DNA of 64,000 bases, from contig NZ_PEHF01000089.1 of NCBI RefSeq assembly GCF_015762685.1, positions 21,963 to 85,962 on the forward strand. Reading direction: 5' to 3'. Position numbers and translations under genes: made by a program. Shown piece after piece: positions 9,837-20,600 of the stretch. The stretch comes from Candidatus Symbiopectobacterium sp. 'North America' (GTDB lineage Bacteria > Pseudomonadota > Gammaproteobacteria > Enterobacterales > Enterobacteriaceae). Each line of letters starts with the position of its first letter. Position 1 is the stretch's first letter. A model generated the notes under the pieces. That model ran no database searches and had not been told where the DNA came from. It saw only the letters and a program-made list of their open reading frames with translations.

Positions 9837-10878
9837 ATGTTTAGTCATATCCCGAGTCACAGCCCATCGCTGCCAACCTCTTTCTCCCTGAACACAGAGC
9901 AACATAATCCCCATGATGGCCGATATACAGACAGCAAACCAAGTCCCTCTTGCAGAAACGTCACGGAAAACCTCAATCTCATTGCAAACAATGCGGCAAT
10001 ATTCACACAGCACCAAGAACAAGAAACCGTGGTTTCAATTTATAAGCCAACAGGTTTAATGACATATATTTCCATTGCTGAAGGGCAACATTTGAAACAC
10101 CTGAGAAATTTTGTAGACTCATCTTACAAAATTTCAGGTGCTATTAATGATAAAGAACAGGCTATTCTGCAACTGAAAGATATCTATTCAGAAGAGTATC
10201 TCAATAAATCAATTGCAGGCCCTGATGAGAATATGGATGAATTAATAGACTCATTTAACACGCAAAAACTGTATGCGAAATTTCATTTCATTGACCTGTT
10301 CTCGATTTATGACTACGGTAAGAATGGCTACGTAAATATCAATAAAACCTTATTAACCCTTCCACCGGGAACCCTCAGACCGCCGCATATTGCTCAACTG
10401 GCATTAACCCTACACCATTTGGTCATGAAGCAAGCCAATGATAGTGAGTATTTCAGCAACGCCGTTCCCTTTTTCCGAGAAGAAGTAAGAAAAAGTAAGG
10501 ATTTTGAGGACATTGAAGATGGGTGACATTTTTTCCTCCCCCATATTCTTCAGTACTTCCGACGATCAAGATATTGCTGAATCCTTCCTCGGTGATAAGG
10601 AAGCGTTAGGGCAGGGAGAAATAAATGTACTTTATACTATAGATAAAATAACACCATACTCCGGTGCACACTTATCAGAAATCATGGATAATAGAGAAAA
10701 TGAATTTTTATTCCTCCCTGACATAAAGTTCATCATTAAAGAAAAAGAGTTTAACGAAGAGGGTAGCACCCTCAACGTGACGATGAGCCAATTACATATC
10801 AGCAAAAATAATTTTTTCGATCAGCTTAACAGATTGATAAAACAAGCAGTATTCGCCGGTGATTTTACAAAAAAATGA
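9837..10878 (+). pseudogene. ADP-ribosyltransferase effector/toxin, frameshifted
   Basis: Two overlapping open segments (9837-10526 and 10504-10878) make one R-S-E mono-ADP-ribosyltransferase of about 346 residues. In order I see a Ser/Pro-rich polar N-terminus like a type III secretion signal, a helix YDYGKNGYVNINKTLL, the Arg strand FFREEVRKS, the STS motif (FFSTSDDQDIAESFL) and the ExE turn (NRENEFLFLP). This fits Arg-directed transferases. Removing one G from GGGTGAC at 10521-10527 restores the frame (EDGDIFSSPIFFSTS). SD AAGGA lies 7 bases before ATG. Base composition is clearly more AT-rich than the surroundings, which points to transfer. Family by motif; target unknown. Confidence 0.7.
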
Positions 10879-11291
10879 GCAGCATGACATTAACCTCCCC
10901 TGGTATAGACCACCGAAACATTGACGAATATCTGACAACAGTAAAAACGCCAGACCAAGCTATGATGTTATTGCACCAAATAAATAAACAGGCATCGATA
11001 CGCGCTAAAACCGTAGTTAAACACACGCTGGATAATATAAGTCATGAAGCAATACAGCCGCCTGCATCATCACCGCTCACTGAGCAAGATAAAAACAGGG
11101 AAATAGAGTACAGGTTGAAAAAGATAAAAGTCTTCAGGGCTGCATTAGATATGAAGAAAATAGAACAACGACTTAGTGCTATCCGACAGTTTAATCTCGA
11201 CAGCTATGCTGCGGAGCAAGGCAGAGTAGCGAACAGGGTATGTCATTACCTTCACCACCGCTGCCAAAACAGTAACCCCAGCAGGACATAA
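10875..11291 (+). CDS. Unknown protein coupled to the ADP-ribosyltransferase
   Basis: 138 residues, not recognised. The ATG overlaps the stop of the preceding gene (ATGA), so translation is coupled. The protein looks helical and basic in its middle (EIEYRLKKIKVFRAALDMKK), with no signal peptide, membrane segment or cysteine motif except two cysteines near the end. It shares the AT-rich composition of the transferase. It could be an effector partner, an immunity-like protein or a secretion chaperone. Type III chaperones are normally acidic, which argues against the last. The reading frame is open. Confidence 0.5.
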   Translation: MSSMTLTSPGIDHRNIDEYLTTVKTPDQAMMLLHQINKQASIRAKTVVKHTLDNISHEAIQPPASSPLTEQDKNREIEYRLKKIKVFRAALDMKKIEQRLSAIRQFNLDSYAAEQGRVANRVCHYLHHRCQNSNPSRT

Positions 11292-11301
11292 ATAAAGGTA
11301 T

Positions 11302-11331
11302 CTGGCCCACCCCGATAATCAAGCGGGCCAG
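11302..11331. terminator. Hairpin between convergent genes
   Basis: CTGGCCC and GGGCCAG pair across a 16-base loop between the 3' ends of the unknown gene and the convergent reductase relic. There is no clear T-run, so its role as a bidirectional terminator is tentative. Confidence 0.3.
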
Positions 11332-11344
11332 TCACATCAGGCTA

Positions 11345-12311
11345 TCAGCACTTGATCACGGCACGACCTCGCACCTTGCCCGCCAATAAGGCTCCGGCAA
11401 CATCAATGGTCTGGGTCAACGGGTACTCCGTCGTTAACGCAGCCAGTTTTGCCATCGGCAGGTATTTGCAGGCTTTTTCCCAGAGCGCCGGGCGTTTTTC
11501 CGTACTGACCATTACGCTGTCGATACCTTGCAAGGTCACGTTACGCAGGATAAACGGCGCAACGCTTGCCGGGAGATCCAACCCTTGTGCCATACCACAG
11601 GCAGCAACGATGCCGCCGTACTGAAGGCTGGCACACACGTTAGCCAGCGTATGGCTTGCCCACGGTATCCACCGCCGCCACCCAGCGCTCTTTTTGCAGC
11701 GGTTTACCCGGCGCACTCAGTTCGGCACGATCGATAACCTCACTCACCCCGACGTCATTGCGCAACCAATCAGCCTCTGCCGGGCGCCCCGTAGAAGCCA
11801 CCACCTGATACCCCAACTGCGCCAAAATAAGGGCCGCACAGCTGCCTACACCGCCGCTGGCACCAGTTACCAGCACCGGACCGTCCTCCGGTTTCACCCC
11901 GTGGTTTAACACTGCCTCGACGCAGAGCATCGCGGTAAACCCAGCCGTACCAATCGCCATCACATGTCTGGCGTCTGAACCCTGTGGCAACAGAGCCAAC
12001 CACTCAGCGCTCACTCGAGCCTTACCCGCCAAACCACCCCAGTGTTTTTCCCCAACGCCCCATCCGGTCAACAGCACCTTGTCACCGGTTTTGTACTCTG
12101 GGTTAATGCTTTCTATTACCGTGCCAGCAAAATCGATACCGGGCACCATCGGGAATTTACGTACGATTGGACCGCGCCCCGTAATAGCCAGCGCATCCTT
12201 GTAATTGATGGAGGAGTAGTCGATGGCGACAGTAACGTCCCCTTCCGGCAATGCACTTTCCTCTTGTGCCACCAGCGCTGCATGATAATTGCCTTCAACC
12301 TTCGATTGCAT
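11345..12311 (-). pseudogene. acuI: AcuI/YhdH-family acrylyl-CoA reductase, frameshift
   Basis: A zinc-independent medium-chain reductase of the YhdH/AcuI family, which reduces acryloyl-CoA with NADPH. The N-terminal segment (SSINYKDALAITGRGPIVRK, then LLTGWGVGEKHWGGLA) and the nucleotide-binding glycine motif (VLVTGASGGVGSCAALI) are intact. A one-base frameshift near 11650, inside AVDTVG-HTLANV, separates the last 100 residues (GGIVAACGMAQG and following). Total length about 322 codons, as in E. coli YhdH. It lies downstream of the TetR gene in an acuR-acuI arrangement. Inactive as written. Confidence 0.88.
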
Positions 12312-12521
12312 TGAACATGTAAACCTCGTCTCCGTATCGTTCGCCCATCAGGGGAACGCAGCCGTAAAATTCACCAAATTAATTATTGACCGATCGTCTA
12401 TAAATTAATACCACGGTAACTGTCATCACATTGCGTTTCAAGCGCAGCGCAGCAACCAGCAGTGAAGAGTGAGAAAAGTTTGTTATTTATCAATTTCACG
12501 ACGGTGAAAAACACGCTGCTG

Positions 12522-13177
12522 TCAGCGTGATATTTCATCATCCGAGTGATAACCCAGGGCATGGGAAAAGAAGTACCAGAATTCATTCAGCGGTTGTGTG
12601 GACTGGTATAGCTTGGCTCTCATCACCGCCCCTTCCCAACCGCTCCAGAACATCTCCGACAGCTGCTCGGGTGGCGTCGTCGTGCGGATTTCACCCGCGA
12701 TCGGTGCCGCTCGCAAACAGGTTTCCACCAGCCCTTGCCATGCCTTGAGAATCTGCTGCAACTGTCCTCGGAACGCATCGGGCAATCCAGGAGTTTCCTG
12801 CATCAAATTACCCACCAGACAACCCCGGGTAAAGGCGTATTTCTGCATGCCTCGGCCTGCATCCGCCACAAAATGGCTGAGCTGTTTCATCGGCGTCACG
12901 GAGGCATCCGACAGAAATTTATTCAGCTTATGTTGAAAGAAACTGTCATAGGACGCGAGCACCGTTCTCCCATAATCCTCTTTATTTTCAAAATAGTAAT
13001 AAAAAGAACCCTTGGGAACACCGACGTTTTTCACGATGGCATCAATGCCGGTGGAGAGAAAGCCGTTTTGCGTCAGCAATGCAACCCGCTGCGAATCAGC
13101 ACTTCGCGCGTGTCTTTATAGCTCGCATCGGTTTTTGGCGGCCGACCTCTGCCGCGTGGCGCAATATCCGTACTCAC
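12522..13177 (-). pseudogene. acuR: AcuR-type TetR regulator, frameshifted near the N-terminus
   Basis: A TetR-family repressor of the AcuR kind. The HTH part reads GFLSTGIDAIVKNVGVPKGS followed by FYYYFENKEDYG, and the ligand domain is complete to residue 185 of the open segment. The first codons lie in another frame: GTG at 13177, then a Pro/Arg-rich arm (APRGRGRPPKTDASYKDTRE). They join after RSG by a one-base shift near 13085. AcuR represses acuI in response to acrylate or DMSP-derived ligands in other bacteria; here it precedes the acuI relic by about 210 bases in the same direction. Confidence 0.82.
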
Positions 13178-13388
13178 ATCAGTCTCCTGAGATCCAACGG
13201 CTAAAATCATACACCCATCACCCTAATTTCACTATGGCAAGTGCAGAGGGACTCTGTCTGATACGGCAAGGTTCAACCAAGTATGACATAAAGCAAGAAA
13301 TCGATAATATAAAATAATATTTCTCATTCTCATCAATATTCCTGCGATAAACTACGCCTCTGTTTCCACTCTGGTTTCTCTGACCCCG

Positions 13389-13784
13389 ATGATCGTTTCA
13401 CACGCAACGGCACAAAAAAGCGCAGCCTGCATGGCATTACTGGCGGTGCTACTGCTGTTTGTCGCTCCGGTGATATCAAAGGGGCGCGCCGAGCGGATGC
13501 CGTTACCGCAAGCGCATGAAATGGCAATTAATCATCACAGCGCAACGCCTGCGGCACATCATCACGCCGCCATGATGCAGGAAGAAGGGTTCGCCTGCAG
13601 CTACTGTGAACTGCTGGTGCATGTGCCCTTTATCATCGGTATCTTTATCCCTATGGTATGGCTGATGGTCCTGTTAGCACGGGCACCGCCGCTACCCCGC
13701 GTTTTGCCTCCATACTGTCCCCCGCTTGATGCCACGTATCTTCCGCGCGCGCCGCTACGCTTTCACCTGTCACCCATAGCGTAA
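13389..13784 (+). CDS. DUF2946-like small membrane protein
   Basis: 131 residues. An N-terminal hydrophobic segment (MALLAVLLLFVAPVIS) is followed by a His/Met-rich stretch (HHSATPAAHHHAAMMQEEG), the motif ACSYCELL and a second hydrophobic helix (FIIGIFIPMVWLMVLLA). This layout is typical of DUF2946 proteins, which are often found beside copper-related TonB receptors. That is the case here: the copper receptor relic begins 207 bases downstream in the same direction. A role in periplasmic copper handling is inference. The frame is open and the start is the first ATG after the hydrophobic-signal upstream gap. Confidence 0.65.
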   Translation: MIVSHATAQKSAACMALLAVLLLFVAPVISKGRAERMPLPQAHEMAINHHSATPAAHHHAAMMQEEGFACSYCELLVHVPFIIGIFIPMVWLMVLLARAPPLPRVLPPYCPPLDATYLPRAPLRFHLSPIA

Positions 13785-13991
13785 ATCTCCTTTTTCACAG
13801 TAACCGGCTATCGGATTAACACCGTGGATACGTCGTGCCCATAACGCTCGCGCTTATGGACCAGGGAGATCTCATTTCGTTCGAAATGCGCATCCGCCTT
13901 TTCGCAACGACATACCCTTTTTATCCACCGGGATCAGGTGGCTCCCGATCGTGGCGTTTGTCATACGTGCGATCGAAGACAGGTGAGAGTA

Positions 13992-15981
13992 ATGAAAAAA
14001 ACTAAAATGTTAACCACATCACTGGCGGTAATATGCACCTTGCCGCTTCAGGCAACGGCCAGCGAAGAAAACACACACCACCACGATGAAGAGGATGTGA
14101 TGACGGTGATGGCTCCGGTCTGTTCGCCGTTAACCATTGTGACCTCACCCAAAACGCCGCGCCAACCCGTGCCCGCTAGCGATGGGTCGGATTACCTGAA
14201 AACCATCCCCGGCTTTAGCCAAATTCGCAATGGCGGCACCAACGGTGACCCAGTGTTCCGCGGTATGTTCGGATCGCGTTTGCGGCTGCTCACCAACGAT
14301 GGCGAAATGCTCGGTGCCTGCCCGGCGCGTATGGATGCCCCCAGCTCTTATATCTCGCCGGAAAGTTACGATGTACTCACCACAAAGCGTGTTATGGGGG
14401 CCGGGTAACTCTGCGGGCACGCTGCGTTTCGAGCGGCTTCCCCCTCAGTTCACGCAGGTGGGCGTCAAAGGAAATGTCAGTCTGCTGGCTGCCTCCAACC
14501 GCCGCTGGGATCAAAATGCGGATATCAGCGTTGGCAACAAACAGGGCTATCTGCGGCTAACGGGAAACACATCCCGCGCCAACGACTACAAGGACGGAGA
14601 CAATCGCCGCGTACCGTCAAAGTGGGATAAGTGAAACAGCGATATCGCACTGGGATGGACACCGGATAAAGATACGCTGCTGAAACTCTCCGCTGGCAAG
14701 GGCGATGGCGAAGCACGCTACGCGGGACGCGGCATGGATGGCTCGCAGTTTAAGCGCGAAAGCCTGGGCCTACGTTTTGAAAAAAGCAACATTGGCCCCC
14801 TGCTCGACAAGTTCGAAGCCAGCGCCTATTACAAGTATGCCGACCACGTGATGGATAACTTCAGTTTGCGCACGCCGGGCAGCATGTCGATGGGCAGCAT
14901 GGGGATGTCTATGCCGATGGCAATGGCGATGCGTCTGGATCGCCGCACCGTCGGCTGCAGGATGATGACCACCTGGTTGTGGCAGGATTACCAGCTTCAA
15001 ACGGGTGTCGATACTCAGTTGAATACCCACCGCAGTTTGGACAACGGCCGTTGGGATAAAGATGCCCGTTTCCACAATTATGGCCTGTTCGGTGAACTGA
15101 CCTGGAAGGCCAGCGCACAAAACAAGGTTATTGCCAGTACCCGACTGGATCGTGCACAGGTCGATAACTTCACCACAGCAGAACAACCTAGCCGCAGCGC
15201 CACGCTACCCGCGGGCTTCCTGCGTGTGGAGCATTCCGTCGCCTCACTGCCGTTGATGGTCTATGCCGGCGTAGGCTACACCACACGTTTCCCCGACTAC
15301 TGGGAGCTGTTTTCACCCACTCACGGGCCCGGAGGCAGCGCCAGCGCATTCGATAACCTGAAAATGGAGAAAACTACCCAGTTGGATATCGGCGCACAAT
15401 ACAAAGGGGAGCGCCTGACCAGTTGGGTCTCTGCCTATGTGGGTCGGGTGAATGATTTTATTCTGTTTCGTTACGATGCCAACAATGCTCGTATAAGCCA
15501 GGCGGATAACGTCAACGCACTCACTCTGGGCGGCGAGACCGGCTTAAGCTATCAGTTGACCGATCATTGGAAAACCGATGCCAGCCTGGCGTATTCCTGG
15601 GCAGAAAACCGTTCAAACGGTCGCCCGCTGCCGCAAATCCCACCTATGGAAACGCGCTTAGGGCTCTCCTGGGAATCCGGCAACTGGAGCAGCGGCGACT
15701 TGCTGCGACTGGTCAGCAGCCAGAACCGGTTAGCGGTTAATGAAGGCAATGTGGTCGGTAAAGACTTTGGTAGCAGCAGCGGCTTCGCCATTTTCTCTGC
15801 CAATCTGGCGTATAAGGTCACTGAGCAGGTGAAGGTCAGCGCAGGCGTCGATAACCTGTTTAACACCGCCTACAGCGAACACCTGAATCTCGCCGGTAAC
15901 AGCAGCTTTGGCTACTCCGCCAATACCACGGTGAATGAGCCGGGAAGAACCTTCTGGGGTAAAATTAACGTGACGTTCTAA
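13992..15981 (+). pseudogene. TonB-dependent copper receptor (OprC/NosA type), two lesions
   Basis: An outer-membrane copper receptor. It has a signal peptide (MLTTSLAVICTLPLQATA), a His-rich N-terminus, a plug with GGTNGDPVFRGMFGSRLR and MDAPSSYISPESYD, then WGPGNSAGT. The barrel ends in a C-terminal phenylalanine (WGKINVTF). A Met-rich loop at 14880-14935 (GSMGMSMPMAMAM) fits copper binding. Lesions: a small deletion or frameshift near 14390, just before WGPGNSAG, and TGA at 14632-14634 replacing a tryptophan (WDK-stop-NSDIALGW). The rest is open for about 660 codons in total. It pairs with the DUF2946-like gene upstream. Confidence 0.85.
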
Positions 15982-16841
15982 ACCCATGCCGATGCCGGCG
16001 ACACGTTTGCCGTCGGCAATGAGAGTAACACATTGAGCGCCGCGATATCTTGTTCAGAGAGTAAGGGGTTTTTTATCACCAGATACGCATCCAGCGCATC
16101 CCTGAAATCCGGTACGACGGTCAGTTGGTGCGCTTCAGCAATCACCATGCCTACCCCACCCCGACTTTTCATTAATGACATACTGACTTGTTCACTGCCG
16201 GAATCGTAAACTGCTTTCCCTTGCACCCACGGCTGATGCATGGCGACAAAGCGCTCAAACACACGGGCATAAGCGCACTCCGCCACCGGTTTGATCAACG
16301 GCGCCTGTTCCAGCGCGCTGCCCGGTGCCATCGCGGCCACGATCGACACCTTCAACGCATCAATAAGGTAGATGGGGTCATCACAGTGCACCGGACAGCC
16401 AATCACCACAGCCATATCGGCATCGCCATTGGCCAGCTTGGTCAGATTTTCCGGCGATTCAGAACTGCTGAATACGATGCGGTAACCGTGCAGCGTATCC
16501 ATCATAAAGTTCATGATGCAGTGGTTAATATCCAGCGAAAACGTGCTGTTCAGCGCGATGTGTAGCGTCGTCGGCGCATGCTGGCGCAACTGATCGACCT
16601 TGCGTTGCAGTTGCTCCGCCGTTCTGACCATCGTCATGATTTCTGGCAGCATTTGCTGACCCTACGGGGTCAGCGACACGGCCTTGTTGGTGCGGTTGAG
16701 CAACCGCAGGCCCATATGCTGTTCCAGTTTTTTGATTTGCGCCGCCAGCGCCTGAACCGTCAGACAAGCGTCATCGGCCGCCGCTGTCAGCGATCCTAAC
16801 TGGACGATTTTTAAAAAATGCTTCAGTACCTTGCTGTCCAT
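15978..16841 (-). pseudogene. LysR-family regulator, single amber
   Basis: The N-terminal wHTH (FLKIVQLGSLTAAADDACLT, then IKKLEQHMGLRLLNRTNKAV) and a substrate-binding domain are both present. TAG at 16662-16664 follows SLTP, where LysR proteins usually have EG; the frame continues (GQQMLPEIMTMV) to the end. Start chosen at MDSKVLKHF (16841). The 3' end overlaps the copper receptor end by 4 bases, convergent. About 287 codons, slightly short for the family. The regulated genes are not evident. Confidence 0.8.
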
Positions 16842-16919
16842 ACACCACCCGGCTACCTTGATTCTCCCTTTATAGCAGCCGTTGTTATCCTTTTCAACGC
16901 AGCGCAAGGTGTGCACCGA

Positions 16920-18095
16920 TTATCGGTACACCGGATGGCAACAGCACAGATCCACCACCTTCTTACGCACCCGGTCGCGCATGGTCACTGCCGGTGTGCC
17001 AATGCGCAGCCCTGAGGTGATAAACGGCGAACGGGGCTCGTTCGGCACGGAATTTTTATTCACGGTGATATAAGCATCACCCAGTGCCGCATCGGCGTCC
17101 TTTCCCGTTTATGCGCGATCGGAAAGATCAATCAGCATCAGATGGTTATCCGTACCCCCCCGAGACAATCTTGTAACCACGCTGCTGCACCACCGCCGCC
17201 ATGGCGCGGGCATTGGTCACCACCTGCCGCTGGTAGGTGGTAAACTCAGGGCGCAGCGCCTCCTTGAAAGCGACGGCCTTGGCTGCAATCACGTGCATCA
17301 ATGGCCCGCCCTGAATGCCGGGGAATACGGCAGCATTGAGCTTCTTGTAAAAATCCTCACTCTGCCCTTTGGCGAGGATGATGCCACCGCGCGGACCGCG
17401 CAGGGTTTTATGGGTGGTACTGGTGACTACATGAGCATAGGGTAACGGATTAGGGTATTCCCCCGCCGCGACCAGACCGGCAACATGCGCCATATCCACC
17501 CAAAACACCGCCCCTACTTTATCGGCGATGGCACGCATGCGCGCCCAGTCTTTGTGGCGCGAGTAGGCAGAAAAACCGCCGATCAGCATTTTTGGACGGG
17601 TTTCCAGCGCAATACGCTCCATCTCGCCATAGTCGATAAGCCCGGTCTCAGGATCGAGCCCGTAGGGCACAATCTTGTAATGACGACCGAAAAAGTTAGA
17701 CGGATTACCGTGCGTCAGGTGCCCCCCTGTGCCAGATTCATGCCCATTACGGTATCACCGGGATTGGTGAGCGCCAGAAACACCGCCGCATTGGCTTGAG
17801 CGCCCGCATGGGACTACACATTGGCATAATCGCAGTCGAACAGCGCTTTGGCGCGCTCAATGGCTAACCGCTCCGCCACATCAACAAACTCGCAGCCGCT
17901 GTAATAGCGCTTGCCAGGGTAACCTTCGGCATATTTATTGGTGAACACGGAATTCTGGATAGCCATCACCAACGGGCTGGCGTAGTTCTCAGAAGCAATC
18001 AGTTCGACATGCTCCTCTTGACGGAGTTGTTCATTCAGGATGGCATCCGCCAGTTCAGGATCGACATCGGTCAGAGTAAGGGAAGCGTCATACAT
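16920..18095 (-). pseudogene. glyA: Second serine hydroxymethyltransferase, heavily damaged
   Basis: A GlyA paralogue. The N-terminus has [15 protein letters not shown] and [14 protein letters not shown]; the PLP-lysine region reads [16 protein letters not shown]. Lesions: TAG at 17814-17816 (Gln in the family), a lost base near 17720 in the GGGHLTHG region, an extra G in a G7 run near 17155, TAA at 17109-17111, and a deletion of about 35 codons joining GTPAVTMRD to [10 protein letters not shown]. At 392 codons it is shorter than the usual 417. It is followed upstream by a yggS-like gene and a MocR regulator, suggesting a lost PLP-linked amino acid pathway rather than the housekeeping glyA. 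Confidence 0.9.
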
Positions 18096-18151
18096 GGCAG
18101 GGTCCTCTCAATTGAAATAATCGTATTGGATTCATGGGTGGAGAATGCGCA

Positions 18152-18892
18152 TTATTGCGATGCTTCTCCGGGCCAAAAATGGCTGTCAGGCAGTGCTCGC
18201 GCGCCGAAGATGGCCTGTCCGACGCGCACCACGGTGGCACCCTCTTCGATCGCTATATCAAAATCCCCCGACATCCCCATCGATAGCGCATCCAGCGCAA
18301 TCGTTGCGGGAGCACTTTGCCGCAATTGATCGCGCAGGGTGCGCAACAACACAAAGCACTCGCGTACGCGTTCCGCCTCGCTGGAAAAGCGCGCCAGCGT
18401 CATCAATCCACGCACCCGCAATACCGTGAAAGCAGGCAATGTCTGAATAAATGCCGGTACGTTCTCGGGCGCGAGGCCATATTTGCTCGCTTCACCGGAG
18501 GTGTTGACCTGCACAAACACATCCAGCGAACGTCCTTCATTTTGCAAACGGCGATCCAGCGCTTCGGCGAGTTTCAGGCTGTCCAGCGCTTGAAATTCGG
18601 TGGCGAAACGCGCCACCAGCCGAGCCTTATTGGTTTGCAAATGGCCGATGACTGACCATTGCAAATCGCTCAGATCCTGCATGGCCTCCCACTTACCCAA
18701 CGCCTCCTGCACCTTGTTTTCACCCAGCATGCGGCACCCCGCCGCATACGCCAGTCGCAGGTTGCTTTCAGGTTTGGTCTTGCTGACCGGCAGCAGGCGC
18801 ACCGAGGCAGGATCGCGCCCCACGCGCTGACAGGCCGCCGCGATACGCGCCTGTACCACCGTCAGGTTGTGTCGGAAATCCTCAACGCTCGT
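18152..18892 (-). CDS. yggS: YggS/PROSC-family PLP-binding protein, start codon altered
   Basis: The YggS fold is a non-catalytic PLP carrier. The PLP lysine lies in LLPVSKTKPESNLRL, followed by MLGENKVQEALGKW and, near the end, GMSGDFDIAIEEGATVVRVG. The frame is open, but the natural start appears to be ACG at 18890-18892, preceding SVEDFRHNLTVVQARI; the next possible start is GTG at 18859, which would remove 11 residues. About 246 codons. It is a paralogue placed in a cluster with glyA and a MocR regulator. It may be poorly translated or silent; that is inference. Confidence 0.7.
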   Translation of the reverse strand, partial: TSVEDFRHNLTVVQARIAAACQRVGRDPASVRLLPVSKTKPESNLRLAYAAGCRMLGENKVQEALGKWEAMQDLSDLQWSVIGHLQTNKARLVARFATEFQALDSLKLAEALDRRLQNEGRSLDVFVQVNTSGEASKYGLAPENVPAFIQTLPAFTVLRVRGLMTLARFSSEAERVRECFVLLRTLRDQLRQSAPATIALDALSMGMSGDFDIAIEEGATVVRVGQAIFGARALPDSHFWPGEASQ

Positions 18893-19097
18893 TGCCTCAG
18901 GATAAAGGCCGTGGCGATCGTGATGGGTCTGCGTGCTCTCAGAAAGCGATGCGCGTTAAGTAGAAGATGACATGGCCTGACGTTAACTTCTGAAAAAGGA
19001 AAAAAACGGGTTGTAGCGCGTAGCGGTTGTACCCGTTATTTATAGCGCTAAAATGGCCTGATTCATCCAGCCAATTACCTGAAGGGATACAGACCAA

Positions 19098-20518
19098 TTG
19101 TTCAAACATGCTCAGCTTGAGTCGGTCAAAGCCTGGATCGGCGATCCAGCACAGCGCGCCCTGCCGCTGTACGTGCGCATACAGCGGGCGGTACGCCAGT
19201 TGATCCTTGATGGCATGTTGGATGTGGGCAAGCCATTACCCGCATCGCGCGCATTAGCGACATCGCTGGGCGTTTCCCCGGTCGCGGTAAACCTCGGCGC
19301 GCAGAGGCTGATAGCGAGACACCGCGCCTGAGCCAGCGTGGTAGCGCCATGTTTCAGGGCGGCGGCGTGCGCGATTTTCTTATCTCCCGCCCTTTTGCTC
19401 CGGGCGTGCCGGAAACGCGCAGTTTCCCACTCGCCGTCTGGGAACGTCTGGAACGGCAGATACTGAAAGAATATGGCACGCAAGCATTGCTGCACAGCCC
19501 ACCACAGGGCATGGAGCCTCTGCGTCGGGCCATTGCCAATCACGTTAATCTGGAGCGCGGTGCACGCGCAACACCTGAGCGGGTGCTGATACTGACCAGT
19601 TCCCAGCAGACATTAACGCTGTGCGCCCAGGTTTTGCTTGATGTGGGCGACAAAATCCTCCTCGAAGACCCGGCCTATCACGGCGCGCGCAAAGCGTTCG
19701 ATGCGGCTGGCCTCATCAGCGTGCCAGTACCGCTGGATGCCGATGGGGTAAGAGTGGACCAGCTGTTTACCGCCGCTGCCGCTTCGGAAACCCTGCCCAG
19801 AGCGGTGTTTCTGACGCCGTCACACCAGTTTCCTTCCTGTGCAACGCTATCTTTGGACAGACGGCTGGCCGTTATTGAGTGGGCCAGACAGCACCACAGC
19901 TGGATCATCGAAGACGATTACGACAGCGAGTTCCACTATGCGGGCAAGCCCACCGCGTGCGTACAGGGGCTGGACCTGCACGAGCGGACGATCTATATCG
20001 GCACCTTCACGAAATCACTGTTTCCCGGCCTGCGTATCAGCTATATGGTGCTGCCACCGTCACTGGTGGCTCCGATGACCGTGGCCCGTACCCTGCTGGA
20101 CGGCCACAGTGCCCCCATCCCCCAACTCACACTGGCGCGCTTTATCGAAGATGGCCACTTTGGTGCCCATGTACGCACCATGCGCCTGCTGTATGCCGAG
20201 CGTCGCGATGTGTTGGCGCGACTGGTTCGACAGCATCTGGCCGATGTCGTGGAGCCATTAGTGCCCAGCGGCGGCATGCAGATGCCCTGTGTATTTATCC
20301 GCGATATTCCCGAACGTGAGGCGGTCGAGTGCGCCCGCCAGGCGGGTGTTGACCTGCTCGGGCTCTCAACGCTATCCGCCTTGCATCAACACCGCACCGG
20401 TTTTCTGATGGGATTCGCCGCCCACACGCCCTATGAACTGGAGATTGCCGTGAAAACGTTGGCAAGCGCCCTCAAAAAACTTCATATGACTGAAAAACAA
20501 TTGAATTTACCGCATTAA
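19098..20518 (+). pseudogene. MocR-family regulator (GntR wHTH plus aminotransferase domain), broken linker
   Basis: Residues 1-77 form a GntR-type winged helix (LYVRIQRAVRQLILDGMLD, LPASRALATSLGVS). The frame stops near 19331 and a second open segment from 19349 encodes the fold-type I aminotransferase domain (389 residues). The PLP site shows IIEDDYDSEFHYAG and the lysine in GTFTKSLFPGLR. Frames 0 and 2 are used, so a frameshift, probably with loss of linker sequence, separates them. MocR regulators bind PLP and control vitamin B6 or amino-acid genes; this one is divergent from yggS-glyA and probably regulated them. Confidence 0.85.
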
Positions 20519-20600
20519 CAGACCTGCTATTTTCCCGCTTACGACAAGAGCGTTTATCCACGCTCGTTGTGCTACATAACGTCATCAAAAGGGGGAAATT

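Noticed and set aside
9720..10022. Minus-strand frame overlapping the effector start
   Set aside because: Overlaps the better supported ART gene and has no recognisable product.
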